Shown: positions 1-9,148 of the stretch, in pieces
Numbering within the stretch: position 1 is the stretch's first letter
Layout of the letters: the number at the start of each line of letters is the position of its first letter
NCBI GenBank assembly: GCA_934667845.1
Contig: CAKUMQ010000006.1
Span: 5,616-69,615, forward strand
Direction of reading: 5' to 3'
From: an uncultured Eubacteriales bacterium
Lineage (GTDB): Bacteria > Bacillota > Clostridia > Oscillospirales > Acutalibacteraceae
Length of the DNA stretch: 64,000 bases
Position numbers and translations under genes: made by a program
The notes under the pieces: generated by a model
The model's database searches: none
What the model saw: only the letters and a program-made list of their open reading frames with translations
Told to the model about the DNA's origin: nothing

Positions 1-99
1 GACCATGCCGATCAGCCAGGGCAGCAGAAACAGATAGCCTACCGTGCGCTTTTTCCGCTCATAGGACAAGGGTGAGCGTTTTGTCGATCGTTGTTTCAC
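1..99 (-). CDS. Sugar ABC transporter permease, MalF/UgpA type (N-terminal fragment, runs off window)
   Basis: Only the first 33 codons are present. The start is a GTG at 97-99, preceded on the minus strand by a GGAAGGAGAG ribosome binding site. The peptide is basic at the N-terminus (KQRSTKRSP), followed by SYERKKRTVGY and the start of a membrane helix (LFLLPWLIG), the classic opening of MalF-type permeases. The same SYERKK..VGY opening is seen in the permease at 50149-51051, which likewise follows a DUF5696-type gene. It lies 23 bp behind the lipoprotein gene at 122-2347 and is probably co-transcribed. The rest of the gene lies outside the window. Confidence 0.8.
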   Translation of the reverse strand, partial: MKQRSTKRSPLSYERKKRTVGYLFLLPWLIGMV

Positions 100-121
100 A
101 AAATTCTCTCCTTCCGTCCGT

Positions 122-2347
122 TTAAGCCGCCGCACGGATCAGCGTGAAGCCGTTGGCCGCCACGGTGCAGCCGTCTGCGGTCTCCGCGGTCTCCGTGCGG
201 TTGACCAGCAGCTTTGTGCCGTTTTCATACGTCAGCTCGCAGACACCCGTGCGGAGCTGCCGGTAATTGACAAGCGCCTGCCCAAAAACGGCGTCATACA
301 CGGGCAGATACTGCTGATAGCCCGCGATCACCGCATCGCCCCAGTCGGCATAGTCGGCGGCGTAGAAGCCGTCCACCTGCTCCTTGCCCGGCATGGGCAG
401 CGTCTCGGGCAGCAGCTCATAGTGCGGCACCATGCCGGCGGCGAGGCAGTCGAGAAAAGCGCGGCTGTCGTCGCCGGAGGTATTCAGCGCCCGGAACACC
501 AGCTGCCGGTCGCCCGAAAACACCATCTGGTAGAACGGCACGCTCTCGTCAAACAGGTCATAGCCGCTGTCCGTCTCCGGCACATCGGTGATGACCGAGG
601 AGAACAGCGCCGCCGGATAGGCGGCGGCGACCGTGCTGACCGCCTGCTTCTGCGCCATTGCCTTCAGCGTGTCTGCCGCATTCTGCACCGCCTGTAAGCG
701 GTTGTAGCCGTTTTCGGAATAGTCGCCGTAGAACATTTCGCCCAGACCCGCAAAGAGCAGTCCCGCGCCGGATCCGCTCTGCTGCAGGGCAGCCGTCTGC
801 TTTTCGAGCAGGGCGTTGACCTGCGGAATCTTCAGAAAGTAAAATGCGCGGGTGCCGTCGGCGTGCAGGGTGTTGCGCTTATAGGTGTTCCATTTCACCA
901 CGCTCAGGTTCATGTCCCGCGCGGCATGATAATTGATCCGGATCCCGCCGCCGTCCCGGCGGAAGGTCACGGGATCGACCCGCAGCAGCAGCCGGTCTTC
1001 TCCCAGCTGCGCAGAGAGCGCCTGCAGCTGTGCCGCCGTGCCGACCGCTTTATCCGGTGTGAGGTCCCGCGACAGACCGGTGCGCAGCTGCGCCCGCTCG
1101 TATCCGGTATAGATCAGACTCAGACGGTCTGCGCCCGCCTTTTTCAGCTTTTCAACCATGTCGGCGCTTTGGGCAAACGTGGCGACCGGCTCGGTCACCG
1201 TCGTCTGGAAGCCGAGCACCGACCGTCTGTCACTGTAGCCGCCGAGCGTCGTCAGATACAGGGCGCTGTCCGGCGCCGCCTTGATGTCGCCCGCCTGATC
1301 CCTGACCACCGCCCGTGCCGTCGCCGCCATCTGGGCAAGGCCGGTATCCGGCGTGGAATTCAGCAGGAAATACCGCACGCTGACCGTTTTCACCTTGATC
1401 GGTCCCTTTTCGACGATCGTCGCCACGCGGCTGCTCGAGGTATTCGCCGTGCCCAGCGTGACCTCCTGCCGGTGCCGCATCGTAAACGTGAACCCGGCGT
1501 GGGCATAGCTCGAATCCTGCCCCTTGGCGCTGACGGACACGCTCGCATAGGCGGCACCCGCCTCCGCCATGCCCAGAAGCCCGCCCGAGGCGGACTGTAT
1601 GCCCATAAAGGGCAGCAGGCAGTTTTCCGTCACGCTCGTGACATAGTCCGCGGCGGAGATATACTCATCCCCGTAAAGCGGGGCGCTGTAAGCCTTCAGC
1701 GACGATTTGTCTCCGCGAAGCCGCATGAGCGCGCCGCTGCCGTCCGGCGCCAGGATGAAGCCGTCGCTGTCCTCGCCCTGCGCATACAGAAAGGGCAGCA
1801 CGGAAACCGACACGATCTTGAAATTCCCCTGCTCCTGGATCTTGTCGCAGAGCACCCGCACCCGGAGGCCGTCCTCGCACAGGCTGTATTCCACCGGCAC
1901 GGCATAGCGTTCCTCCTCGAACACATACCACGCCTGAAATCCGTTTTCGGTCTTTTGCGCCGAGACCCGGGCGATGGCGGACATTTTCGTATTGATATTG
2001 GTAAACCCGTCCTCCATGTCCTCGATCACCAGAGCGGAACGCTCCCGGCGGCTGCCGTTTTCACTCCCGGCGGGAATGCTGAAATACCGCTCGCCGGAGC
2101 GCATATCCGAAAGCGCAAAGTCCGCCGTCCCGGCGTTAAAATACAGCGCGGTATATCCTCTCTGCGCAGCAAGCTCCATGCCCTCGGGCGCTGCGCCGGG
2201 GGTGAATGTTCCCTCGGCGGAGATATATCCGTCCTTCACATACCCCTCGGTGACCTCGGGAGGAGCCACCGAAGCGGCGGGGGCGCAGCCGGTCTGCAGC
2301 ACCAGAAATACCGCCAGCAGCAATACACAAAGTCTTGCTTTCAACAT
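122..2347 (-). CDS. DUF5696-type lipoprotein associated with a sugar ABC transporter
   Basis: This 741-aa protein begins with a lipoprotein signal peptide; the lipobox LQTGC puts the lipidated Cys near residue 21, so it should sit on the outer face of the membrane. The body is a long mixed alpha/beta extracellular domain that I recognise as DUF5696-like, a family found beside carbohydrate ABC transporters and Yip1 proteins. No enzymatic activity is established and I see no decisive catalytic motif. The start has a strong GAGGAGGAG site 4 bp upstream. It is 14 bp behind the NHL-Yip1 gene and just before a MalF permease. A truncated relative of its C-terminus (SGYD..DESVPFY, TYENGTKLLVN) is at 51041-51640. 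The family name is from memory. Confidence 0.7.
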   Translation of the reverse strand: MLKARLCVLLLAVFLVLQTGCAPAASVAPPEVTEGYVKDGYISAEGTFTPGAAPEGMELAAQRGYTALYFNAGTADFALSDMRSGERYFSIPAGSENGSRRERSALVIEDMEDGFTNINTKMSAIARVSAQKTENGFQAWYVFEEERYAVPVEYSLCEDGLRVRVLCDKIQEQGNFKIVSVSVLPFLYAQGEDSDGFILAPDGSGALMRLRGDKSSLKAYSAPLYGDEYISAADYVTSVTENCLLPFMGIQSASGGLLGMAEAGAAYASVSVSAKGQDSSYAHAGFTFTMRHRQEVTLGTANTSSSRVATIVEKGPIKVKTVSVRYFLLNSTPDTGLAQMAATARAVVRDQAGDIKAAPDSALYLTTLGGYSDRRSVLGFQTTVTEPVATFAQSADMVEKLKKAGADRLSLIYTGYERAQLRTGLSRDLTPDKAVGTAAQLQALSAQLGEDRLLLRVDPVTFRRDGGGIRINYHAARDMNLSVVKWNTYKRNTLHADGTRAFYFLKIPQVNALLEKQTAALQQSGSGAGLLFAGLGEMFYGDYSENGYNRLQAVQNAADTLKAMAQKQAVSTVAAAYPAALFSSVITDVPETDSGYDLFDESVPFYQMVFSGDRQLVFRALNTSGDDSRAFLDCLAAGMVPHYELLPETLPMPGKEQVDGFYAADYADWGDAVIAGYQQYLPVYDAVFGQALVNYRQLRTGVCELTYENGTKLLVNRTETAETADGCTVAANGFTLIRAAA

Positions 2348-2361
2348 GATCTCCTCCTCTC

Positions 2362-4440
2362 TTATTTTCTGAAGGACAGCTCTCCGTACACCGTGGTGAA
2401 AAAGCCGAACATCTGCAGCACCAGCGTCACGGTCAGCAGCAGCAGGATGACCACAGCCAGCACGCCCACCGCTGTCAGCAGCGCCATGCAGATGGTTTTT
2501 CCGGTGGTGTAGTTATGCACCGTCCGCTGCCCGTGGAATACCAGCACGACCGACCACAGCAGGCCTATGCCGGTCAGGGTGGTGATGAACACCTGCTCGG
2601 ACAGCAGCAAAAACTGGCTGAGCACCAGCCCGACGGCGGAAAACGCGATATACGGGATAACGGCGATGGCAAGATAGGTCGCGATCTCGCCGAATTTCCC
2701 CTCGCCGTCCGAGATGGAGCAGACGCACCAGTTCATGCCCGCCACCACCACAAAGGGCAGGACGGTCGCCAGCACCTGCACCGGCAGGCTGAAGCTCTGC
2801 GGATCGGAGGTATTGAAGCGGAAGCCGGTAAACTGATTGATGAGGATGTTGACGATCACCCAGATCAGCAGCACCGCCAGGATCAGCCCGACATTCTGAT
2901 ACCGCTTGTGCTTTAACTCGTTGAAATTCTCCACCGGCCTGGTCATTACGCGCCAGACCAGCTTGAAGATATTGTCCTTATGCTCCCGGGCTGCCCATCT
3001 TTTCTCCACCATCGCCAGAAAACGGCGGTTGGTGACGGCGACCAGAGCGATCAGCAGCAGCACGAACAGCACGATGCCGATGCCCATATATTTCTGCATC
3101 CACTGCGTGCGCCAGTAGCCGAACGCCACTGACTCCCGTTCGGGATTATCGGCAAGCCGGAAGTATTTCACCGCTCCGGCGTAGTCCTCGTTTTTGAGCT
3201 TGGCCTCGCCGATGCCGAGATACGCCGCCTCGCTGTTGGCGTTGGCAGCCAGCACCTTTTCCCAGTGGCCCATCGCCTCGTCGTATTCGCCCAGATTGCT
3301 GTAGTGGGACGCCGTCAGGATGCTCTGCCCGTACGGCGTCACGGCGAACACGGTCACGTTTCTTTTCAGGGTGTCCAGCACATATACCTGCCCGTCCCGA
3401 TACTCCACGGCGCTGCAGCGGCGGAACGCGCCCTGCTGCTCACCCGTGGTGCCGAAGGTCATCAGGCGGTTGCCCTGCATGTCAAACACATACACCCGCT
3501 GGTAGTGTACGTCCAGGGCATAGATGTTCTCCTCTGTCGCACACACGTCGGAAAACTTGGAATACCAGCTCTCCCCGTTGGAGGTGAAGGTCTCCGCCTC
3601 GCCCAGGTTGCCGGTATTGCTCAGAATATTCGTGCCGTAGTAGTTCAGCCGGCGGATCTGCTCCTCGTTGCCGTCGGTATAGGACGAGACTGCATAGATA
3701 AAGCCCTCGCTGTCAATGTCCAGACTGGTGTATTCCACCGGCACATAGTCCGAAAGTCCCTCACGGATCTTTTTGGAAAGGATGCTTTTCCAGAACCGGT
3801 CGATCAGCAGCTGCATCGTCGCCTTGACCGGCGGGCTGCCGAAATAGCCCTTGAACTCCCCCTCGTCGGCATACAGGATCACGCCCTGATACACGTTCTG
3901 GGAGATGATGTATACCGTGTTCTCCTTGTCTACCACCACCTTGGTCGGGTAATAGACGTCCGAGGTATATGTCTCGCTCTCCGGGCGGCGGTATTCCCGC
4001 AGGATCTTCCCCTCGCCGGTCATTTTGATGACGCGCTCGTTGTTGGTATCCGCCACATAGATCCAGCCGTTGTCCGCCACGAACAGCGAACGGGGATTGT
4101 TCATCCCGCCGTCCTGCGTGCCGTCGGCGGCGGTCAGCTCCCGGATCGTGCGCACCGGCTTAAAGCTGCGGTCATAGACATAAATGCAGTTGGCGCCGGT
4201 ATCCAGAAGATAGAAGTTGCCGTCTTTATCAAACACCATGTCCTCGGGCGCATTCCATTCCTCGCCGCCGAGAGAGACGCCGTTCATGGTCCCGGTCGGA
4301 CGGTAGGCATTCGGTGCGGGCAGCCCGGCGTACTCCTCGGTCTGTTCATAGGACAAATAGGGGACATCCGCCGCCATGGACGGCTGAGCAAGGAGCATAA
4401 GCAGACAAACCGTAAGAACACAGATCCATCCCTTGCGCAT
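2362..4440 (-). CDS. NHL-repeat / TPR / Yip1-domain membrane protein
   Basis: This 692-aa protein has four parts. Residues 1-23 are a signal peptide (ending SMAA). Residues of about 40-370 are NHL-type beta-propeller repeats, seen as recurring patterns such as NAPEDMVFDKDGNFYLLDTG and NPRSLFVADNGWIYVADT. Next is a short TPR-like unit (GEYDEAMGHWEKVL, NEDYAGAVKYF). From about residue 455 there is a transmembrane helix and then a polytopic Yip1-like domain with about five helices. The propeller should face outside and may bind a glycan or a partner. It sits between permease and DUF5696 genes in the same operon, so an accessory role in transport is inferred; no function is proven. The ATG at 4440 has AGGAGG upstream. 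Confidence 0.75.
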   Translation of the reverse strand: MRKGWICVLTVCLLMLLAQPSMAADVPYLSYEQTEEYAGLPAPNAYRPTGTMNGVSLGGEEWNAPEDMVFDKDGNFYLLDTGANCIYVYDRSFKPVRTIRELTAADGTQDGGMNNPRSLFVADNGWIYVADTNNERVIKMTGEGKILREYRRPESETYTSDVYYPTKVVVDKENTVYIISQNVYQGVILYADEGEFKGYFGSPPVKATMQLLIDRFWKSILSKKIREGLSDYVPVEYTSLDIDSEGFIYAVSSYTDGNEEQIRRLNYYGTNILSNTGNLGEAETFTSNGESWYSKFSDVCATEENIYALDVHYQRVYVFDMQGNRLMTFGTTGEQQGAFRRCSAVEYRDGQVYVLDTLKRNVTVFAVTPYGQSILTASHYSNLGEYDEAMGHWEKVLAANANSEAAYLGIGEAKLKNEDYAGAVKYFRLADNPERESVAFGYWRTQWMQKYMGIGIVLFVLLLIALVAVTNRRFLAMVEKRWAAREHKDNIFKLVWRVMTRPVENFNELKHKRYQNVGLILAVLLIWVIVNILINQFTGFRFNTSDPQSFSLPVQVLATVLPFVVVAGMNWCVCSISDGEGKFGEIATYLAIAVIPYIAFSAVGLVLSQFLLLSEQVFITTLTGIGLLWSVVLVFHGQRTVHNYTTGKTICMALLTAVGVLAVVILLLLTVTLVLQMFGFFTTVYGELSFRK

Positions 4441-4472
4441 ATGGTATTCCTCCTGTTCTTAAGCATTACCTT

Positions 4473-4492
4473 TCCCGGCAGGCGTGCCGGGA
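4473..4492 (-). other. Intercistronic hairpin between permease and NHL-Yip1 genes
   Basis: A perfect 8-bp stem (TCCCGGCA / TGCCGGGA) with a 4-base loop lies in the 55-bp gap between the NHL-Yip1 start (4440) and the MalG-type permease stop (4496). There is no U-tract on the minus strand, so it is not a standard terminator. Hairpins at this place in transporter operons often stabilise the upstream message and set unequal expression of genes on either side; that role is inference. Confidence 0.5.
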
Positions 4493-4495
4493 GGC

Positions 4496-5350
4496 TTATT
4501 CCTTGATGCCCGAATTCGTCATGGCCTCGATCACCTGAGACTGCGAAATGATAAACACCAGGATCGGCGGGATCATCATGAGCACCGCGGCCGCTGCCGC
4601 AACACCGGCGCGCGCAATGCCGGCGCTGCTGATCTGCGTGATCATGGTGGGCAGCCCCTTGAGCTGTTCGGAATAGATATAGGTGCCGTCCGCGCGTCCC
4701 CACATGCTGCCGAACGAGAACACCGCCATGGTCATAAACGCGGATTTCATGTTGGGCATGACGATCTTCCAGAAGACCACGCGCTCGGGCGCGCCGTCGA
4801 TACGCGCCGCCTCCATCAGGGCGTCCGGCAGCGCCAGCATGTTCTGCCGCATCAGGAACAGCCCCATCGGATACGCCATCGTGGGAATGATCATCGCCCA
4901 GTAGGTATCCGTGATGCCGAGCACCGACACCAGCATAAAGTGCGGAAGCCCCAGCACGTCGCCGGTGAACATCAGCGAGATGACCACGACGTTAAACAGG
5001 GCGTCTCTGCCGCGGAATTTCTGCTTGGCGAGCGGATACGCCGCCAGCGAAGCGAAAAACAGCTGGATCGTGGTGCAGACCACCGCGATAAAGACGCTGT
5101 TGAAAGCATAGCGGCTGAAGGGCACCCACAGGTCGGACGCCAGCCGGAACAGGCTGGCAAAGTTCTCCAGAGAGGGGCGGGAGACCCAAAACCGCGGGGG
5201 AAACACAAAAATCTCCTCCATCGGCTTTAAGGACTGCAGCAGCGCATACACCAGCGGGACCATCATGACGACACCCAGCAGGGCGAGGAAAAACAGAATA
5301 CACAGTGTGCCGAGATTCGAACGGCTCACGCGCTTGTTACTTAATGTCAC
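4496..5350 (-). CDS. Carbohydrate ABC transporter permease, MalG type
   Basis: The 284-aa integral membrane protein has about six hydrophobic helices. The EAA loop, which docks to the ATPase, is seen as EAARIDGAPERVVFWKIVMP at about residues 185-204. It pairs with the MalF-type permease 17 bp upstream and the binding protein at 6275-9112 to form one importer. No ATPase gene is present, which is usual for Clostridia in which one MsmX-like ATPase serves many importers. The start is GTG (5348-5350) with a GGGGGAG site 8 bp before it; the nearest ATG inside would remove the basic N-terminus. Confidence 0.9.
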   Translation of the reverse strand: MTLSNKRVSRSNLGTLCILFFLALLGVVMMVPLVYALLQSLKPMEEIFVFPPRFWVSRPSLENFASLFRLASDLWVPFSRYAFNSVFIAVVCTTIQLFFASLAAYPLAKQKFRGRDALFNVVVISLMFTGDVLGLPHFMLVSVLGITDTYWAMIIPTMAYPMGLFLMRQNMLALPDALMEAARIDGAPERVVFWKIVMPNMKSAFMTMAVFSFGSMWGRADGTYIYSEQLKGLPTMITQISSAGIARAGVAAAAAVLMMIPPILVFIISQSQVIEAMTNSGIKE

Positions 5351-5367
5351 CGAAGCTCTCCCCCTTC

Positions 5368-6270
5368 CTACTCATCCGTCTTGATGATCAGGGACACCAC
5401 GTTGCGGGTCAGCAGCATCACCACAAACAGCATAACCGCAATGGCGCAGGCATAGCCAAATTCCATGCGGGTATTCGCCATATCCCCCAAATGCGTCAGG
5501 ATAGTGGTGGTGGAGTTGTTGGTGCTGGGGTGTCCGGTGAGCGCGACCGGCACGGCGCTCACGGAAAATGCCGTCGTGATCTGCATGATGGCGCCGAACA
5601 TCAGCTGCGGCTTCATGCTGGGCAGGGTCAGATAGTACAGCTCCTGAAAGCGGTTGTGGATCCCGTCGATATAGCCGGATTCGTATACCGAGGTGTCGAT
5701 GGTCTGCAGACCTGCCACAAAAGACAGGAAACCCACGCCGAGACTCAGCCACAGCTGCACGATGATCACGATGGTCACGTTGTAGGCGGGGTCGGTCAGC
5801 CACAGCACCGGCTCCTGAATAATGCCGAGCCGCATCAGCAGGTTGTTGAACAGACCGTAGGCATCGCCGCTGAATATGTAGGTGAATATGGTGATGGCGC
5901 TCACCAGCGTGGAGGGCAGATAGAACACCGCCGTCATGATCACCCGCAGCACCCGGTTCATCTCATTGATCAGCCACGCGAGGATAAGCGCTAAAAAGTA
6001 GCTGACCGGGCCGGTGAGCACGGCGAACACCACCGTGTTTTTGACGACGGTGCCGAAGATGTCGTCCTCTAAAAACATGCGGATGTAGTTGTCAAAGCCC
6101 ACAAGCTTCGGCATGGTCACCATGTTGAAGTCGGTGAAGCTGAGAAAGACCGCGCAGAGCACGGGAACGACCGTGAACAGAATAAATGAGAGAAAGAACG
6201 GCGCCAGAAACAGAGCGGTACTCAGCGTCATCCGGTTGCTCCGTTTTAAAGAGGATGGTTTCTTTTTCAT
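5368..6270 (-). CDS. Sugar ABC transporter permease, MalF type
   Basis: The 300-aa protein has a basic N-terminus (KKKPSSLKRSNR) and about six membrane helices. A degenerate EAA loop is seen as ESGYIDGIHNRFQELYYLTL near residues 190-209. It forms the other half of the membrane channel with the MalG-type protein at 4496-5350. The gene starts 4 bp after the stop of the binding protein gene (6275), with AAGGAGTGAG as binding site, so translation is probably coupled. The substrate cannot be read from sequence, but the neighbouring glycosidases suggest an oligosaccharide. Confidence 0.9.
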   Translation of the reverse strand: MKKKPSSLKRSNRMTLSTALFLAPFFLSFILFTVVPVLCAVFLSFTDFNMVTMPKLVGFDNYIRMFLEDDIFGTVVKNTVVFAVLTGPVSYFLALILAWLINEMNRVLRVIMTAVFYLPSTLVSAITIFTYIFSGDAYGLFNNLLMRLGIIQEPVLWLTDPAYNVTIVIIVQLWLSLGVGFLSFVAGLQTIDTSVYESGYIDGIHNRFQELYYLTLPSMKPQLMFGAIMQITTAFSVSAVPVALTGHPSTNNSTTTILTHLGDMANTRMEFGYACAIAVMLFVVMLLTRNVVSLIIKTDE

Positions 6271-6274
6271 GTTC

Positions 6275-9112
6275 TCACTCCTTATTGACGCCGAATTCCT
6301 TCTGTTTCCGCCGCATCTCCGTGTTGATGATGCCGTTTTGCGTCAGCAGCGATTCCTTATAGTTCAGTCCGTTGTACACGGTGTTGCGGAAGCCGTTGTT
6401 GAGGCCGCGGGTAACGTAATAGTCGCCCAGCACCACCGGGATCAGGGTCAGATCCTCCCGCGATCTCTGCAGCGTTTTCACCTCGCCGTCCGACCAGGGG
6501 AGCTGCTTGAGCGCCTCCATATCGGCGGGCGCATAGCGGGACGCTTTGCCCAAAACGGATTCGAGGGCGTTGCCGTAGGCCGCCTGGGTATCCGCCGACG
6601 CCCACCATTTCATGAACGTCCACGCGTTTTCCTTGTGACGGCTGTCCTTCAGCATGATCACTGCCGTGCCCGTGCCGTTCTGGCTGCGGTCGATCGAGCC
6701 GTCCTCCTTTTTCGTGCCGGGGATGGGCGCGATATCCCACAGACCGCGGATCTCCGGCGCTGCCGCCGCCAAGCTGTTATAGGTCGTGTAATCGCCGATC
6801 GCCAGCGGCATTTCGCCGGTGCGGAAGCGGTCATAGAGGCTGAATTCCAGATCCAGCTCGTATTTGGTGAAGAACTCGGTATACTCCCGAAACGCTTCGC
6901 CGATGAGCGAATCGTCCAGCCGGATCGCGGTGAGATCGTCGGTATACAGGCTGGCGCCCCGCTGGAGCAGCAGCGTGTAGAACGTGGTGACGGCGCTGGG
7001 CAGTCCCACGCGGAGATTGTTGTGCTGCAAAAGCGGGAGCAGCTCGTAGAGATCGTCCCACGTCTCCGGGACCCGGATATCCAGCTCCCGCAGGATGTCC
7101 TTGCGGTAGAACATCACACTGTAGGTCAGGGTGATGGGCAGACCGAACACCTGATCTTTATAGGTATAGGGCACCATCAGCGACTCGCCGAGCGCGCTGA
7201 CGACATCGGCGTAGCCCGGGTAGGCGGACAGATCCTCCAGCACACCGCGCGCGCCGAGGTTGACGGGCTGATCCTGCGCCGCCGTCAGGATCACATCCGG
7301 CGCCTTGCCCGCAAGGATCGCCTGCGTCAGCGACAGCGTGACCAGCTTTAAGTTGACCGGGATATCCGGATGCTGCCGGGAGAACTGTTCGTTCACGAGG
7401 TTCTGCAGGATCTCGGAATTTTCGTTGCTGCCGCTGTACCACACCGTTACCGCTTTCTGCGGGTCTGCATCAGTCCCCTGCCCGACGGCAGAGTAATCGC
7501 AGAAGAACGAGCCGAAAAACGAACGGAGCTGATACCACATCGAGCGGAAAAAGCCCGCCTGCCAGTCGCCGTCCGCCTGCGGATCGCTGATCAGATACAG
7601 CTTATCTATGCTCACCGCCGTCTCCTGCAGCTGCAGAACCAGCGAGGAGATCGAGGCGATATTGCCGCTGTACTGGCTCAGGCGGTCCTGCATACGGTAG
7701 GAATCCGCCACAAAATCCGCCAGCTGGTCGGCAGCCTGACTCAGCACACTGATAAGACCGCCGGCCGCCCCCAGCTCCCTCAGCCCGTCGGCAATGTCGT
7801 CCAGCTCTTTTCTGATCCCGTTAAAATACGGGATCAGAATGGGGATCTCCGCCTCGAGGTCATAGTCGCGGTAGGGATCGGGCGAAGCGCCGGTGACCAT
7901 CACGATCTGGCGGTAGAGGTAGTTCATGGCAAACGCCGCGTCGTCCATCCGCTGCACATAGTCCCGCAGGACGCCCAGCGCCACCTCCATGGTGATGACA
8001 TGCTCCCCGGCGTCGAGATCCAGCAGCAGGGCGTTGCCGTCGGCATCGCCGACCGTGAGATAGCCCCACTTGTCACTGTAGGGGAACCGCGCCAGATCCT
8101 CCTCCGTGTAGAGCGGCACGCCGTCTACGCAGATCTGCCGGCAGGCAAACAGTCCCGGCAGGCTGTCCTGCTTATAGCGCAGCGCCAGCCGGTACCGCCC
8201 GTTCTGCTTGACCGAGACCTTCCACGACACCGACTGCCCGAGCCGCAGGAAGCGGGAGCCGGACAGACAGTTCACTTTTTTATACACCGGGTCAGAGGGC
8301 GAGGTCAGCGCATCCGTGCGGTCGATGCCCGCCGAAATGCTGCTGTCGTTTTTGCGGTACAGCTCCTCCGCCTCCAGCTCGATGACGTCGCCGGTAAAGG
8401 GATAATTCTTCTCCTCCGGCTTGTCAAACGTCACGCCCACCTCCACCGCAAGCAGGCAAAACCCGCCCTCCGGAGAGGAGAGCGTCAGGGAATGGGTGCC
8501 GGCGGTCAGATAAAAGCGGTAGTCCCCCGCCTTGCCGGTATCGTCCGCAGGGATATAGGTCGCGACCTCCGACAGCTGCTCCGCATCCGGTTTGCGGTCG
8601 TTGGCGCCCGCGACATGCACGATCTCCTCCTGCGTCCACACGCGGGGCAGAGACAGCGTTTCCGCCTGCCGGAAGGGCAGCGCGCCGTCCACATACACCG
8701 CAAGATCGCTGTTGCGGTAGGTGTCGAGCGCCATATAGGCATAGGTCAGGCGCAGCGCATACATGCCGGTCTCGGCGACCGTCAGTGTCAGCACCGCCTT
8801 GCCCGCTTCTCCGATATGGATAGCCGGCTGACCGTCAAAGGGCTTCACCGTCACACCGCTGCTTTCGGGCAGCAGCGCGTCGCTTTTCAGCACCGCGCCC
8901 GCACCCGCCGACGGCACATCCGCATGTGCCGCCATATACTCGCGGTAGTCGTCCTCCTCGTATTTCCCCGCCAACAGGGTCTTCCAAGAATCATCGGCAG
9001 CCGGTTTTTCCTCCGCCGCAGCCGACGGCACAACGGTGCCGGACGCCAGCAGTATACCCGCCGCGGCGGCAGCGAGCAGCCGCCGCCAGAATCCGCTGTT
9101 TTTCCCTGCCAT
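6275..9112 (-). CDS. Extracellular solute-binding protein fused to carbohydrate-binding modules
   Basis: At 945 aa this is about twice the usual length for family 1 solute-binding proteins. Residues 1-33 are a signal peptide ending PSAAAEE, which looks like a signal peptidase I site; no lipobox Cys is visible. Residues of about 60-400 contain two beta-sandwich modules resembling CBM6/CBM35 (ELEAEELY, SGSRFLRLGQSVSWKV). Residues of about 410-530 are helical. The binding-protein fold runs from about residue 540 (KAVTVWYSGSNENSEILQ) to the end, including VPETWDDLYELL and the GTGTAVIMLKDS region. It should capture glycans and pass them to the permeases downstream. The missing lipid anchor is odd in a Gram-positive; the protein may be retained by its binding modules. 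Confidence 0.85.
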   Translation of the reverse strand: MAGKNSGFWRRLLAAAAAGILLASGTVVPSAAAEEKPAADDSWKTLLAGKYEEDDYREYMAAHADVPSAGAGAVLKSDALLPESSGVTVKPFDGQPAIHIGEAGKAVLTLTVAETGMYALRLTYAYMALDTYRNSDLAVYVDGALPFRQAETLSLPRVWTQEEIVHVAGANDRKPDAEQLSEVATYIPADDTGKAGDYRFYLTAGTHSLTLSSPEGGFCLLAVEVGVTFDKPEEKNYPFTGDVIELEAEELYRKNDSSISAGIDRTDALTSPSDPVYKKVNCLSGSRFLRLGQSVSWKVSVKQNGRYRLALRYKQDSLPGLFACRQICVDGVPLYTEEDLARFPYSDKWGYLTVGDADGNALLLDLDAGEHVITMEVALGVLRDYVQRMDDAAFAMNYLYRQIVMVTGASPDPYRDYDLEAEIPILIPYFNGIRKELDDIADGLRELGAAGGLISVLSQAADQLADFVADSYRMQDRLSQYSGNIASISSLVLQLQETAVSIDKLYLISDPQADGDWQAGFFRSMWYQLRSFFGSFFCDYSAVGQGTDADPQKAVTVWYSGSNENSEILQNLVNEQFSRQHPDIPVNLKLVTLSLTQAILAGKAPDVILTAAQDQPVNLGARGVLEDLSAYPGYADVVSALGESLMVPYTYKDQVFGLPITLTYSVMFYRKDILRELDIRVPETWDDLYELLPLLQHNNLRVGLPSAVTTFYTLLLQRGASLYTDDLTAIRLDDSLIGEAFREYTEFFTKYELDLEFSLYDRFRTGEMPLAIGDYTTYNSLAAAAPEIRGLWDIAPIPGTKKEDGSIDRSQNGTGTAVIMLKDSRHKENAWTFMKWWASADTQAAYGNALESVLGKASRYAPADMEALKQLPWSDGEVKTLQRSREDLTLIPVVLGDYYVTRGLNNGFRNTVYNGLNYKESLLTQNGIINTEMRRKQKEFGVNKE

Positions 9113-9148
9113 ATCCTCGCTCCTTTCCCGGTCTGCACGCCGCTGTAT

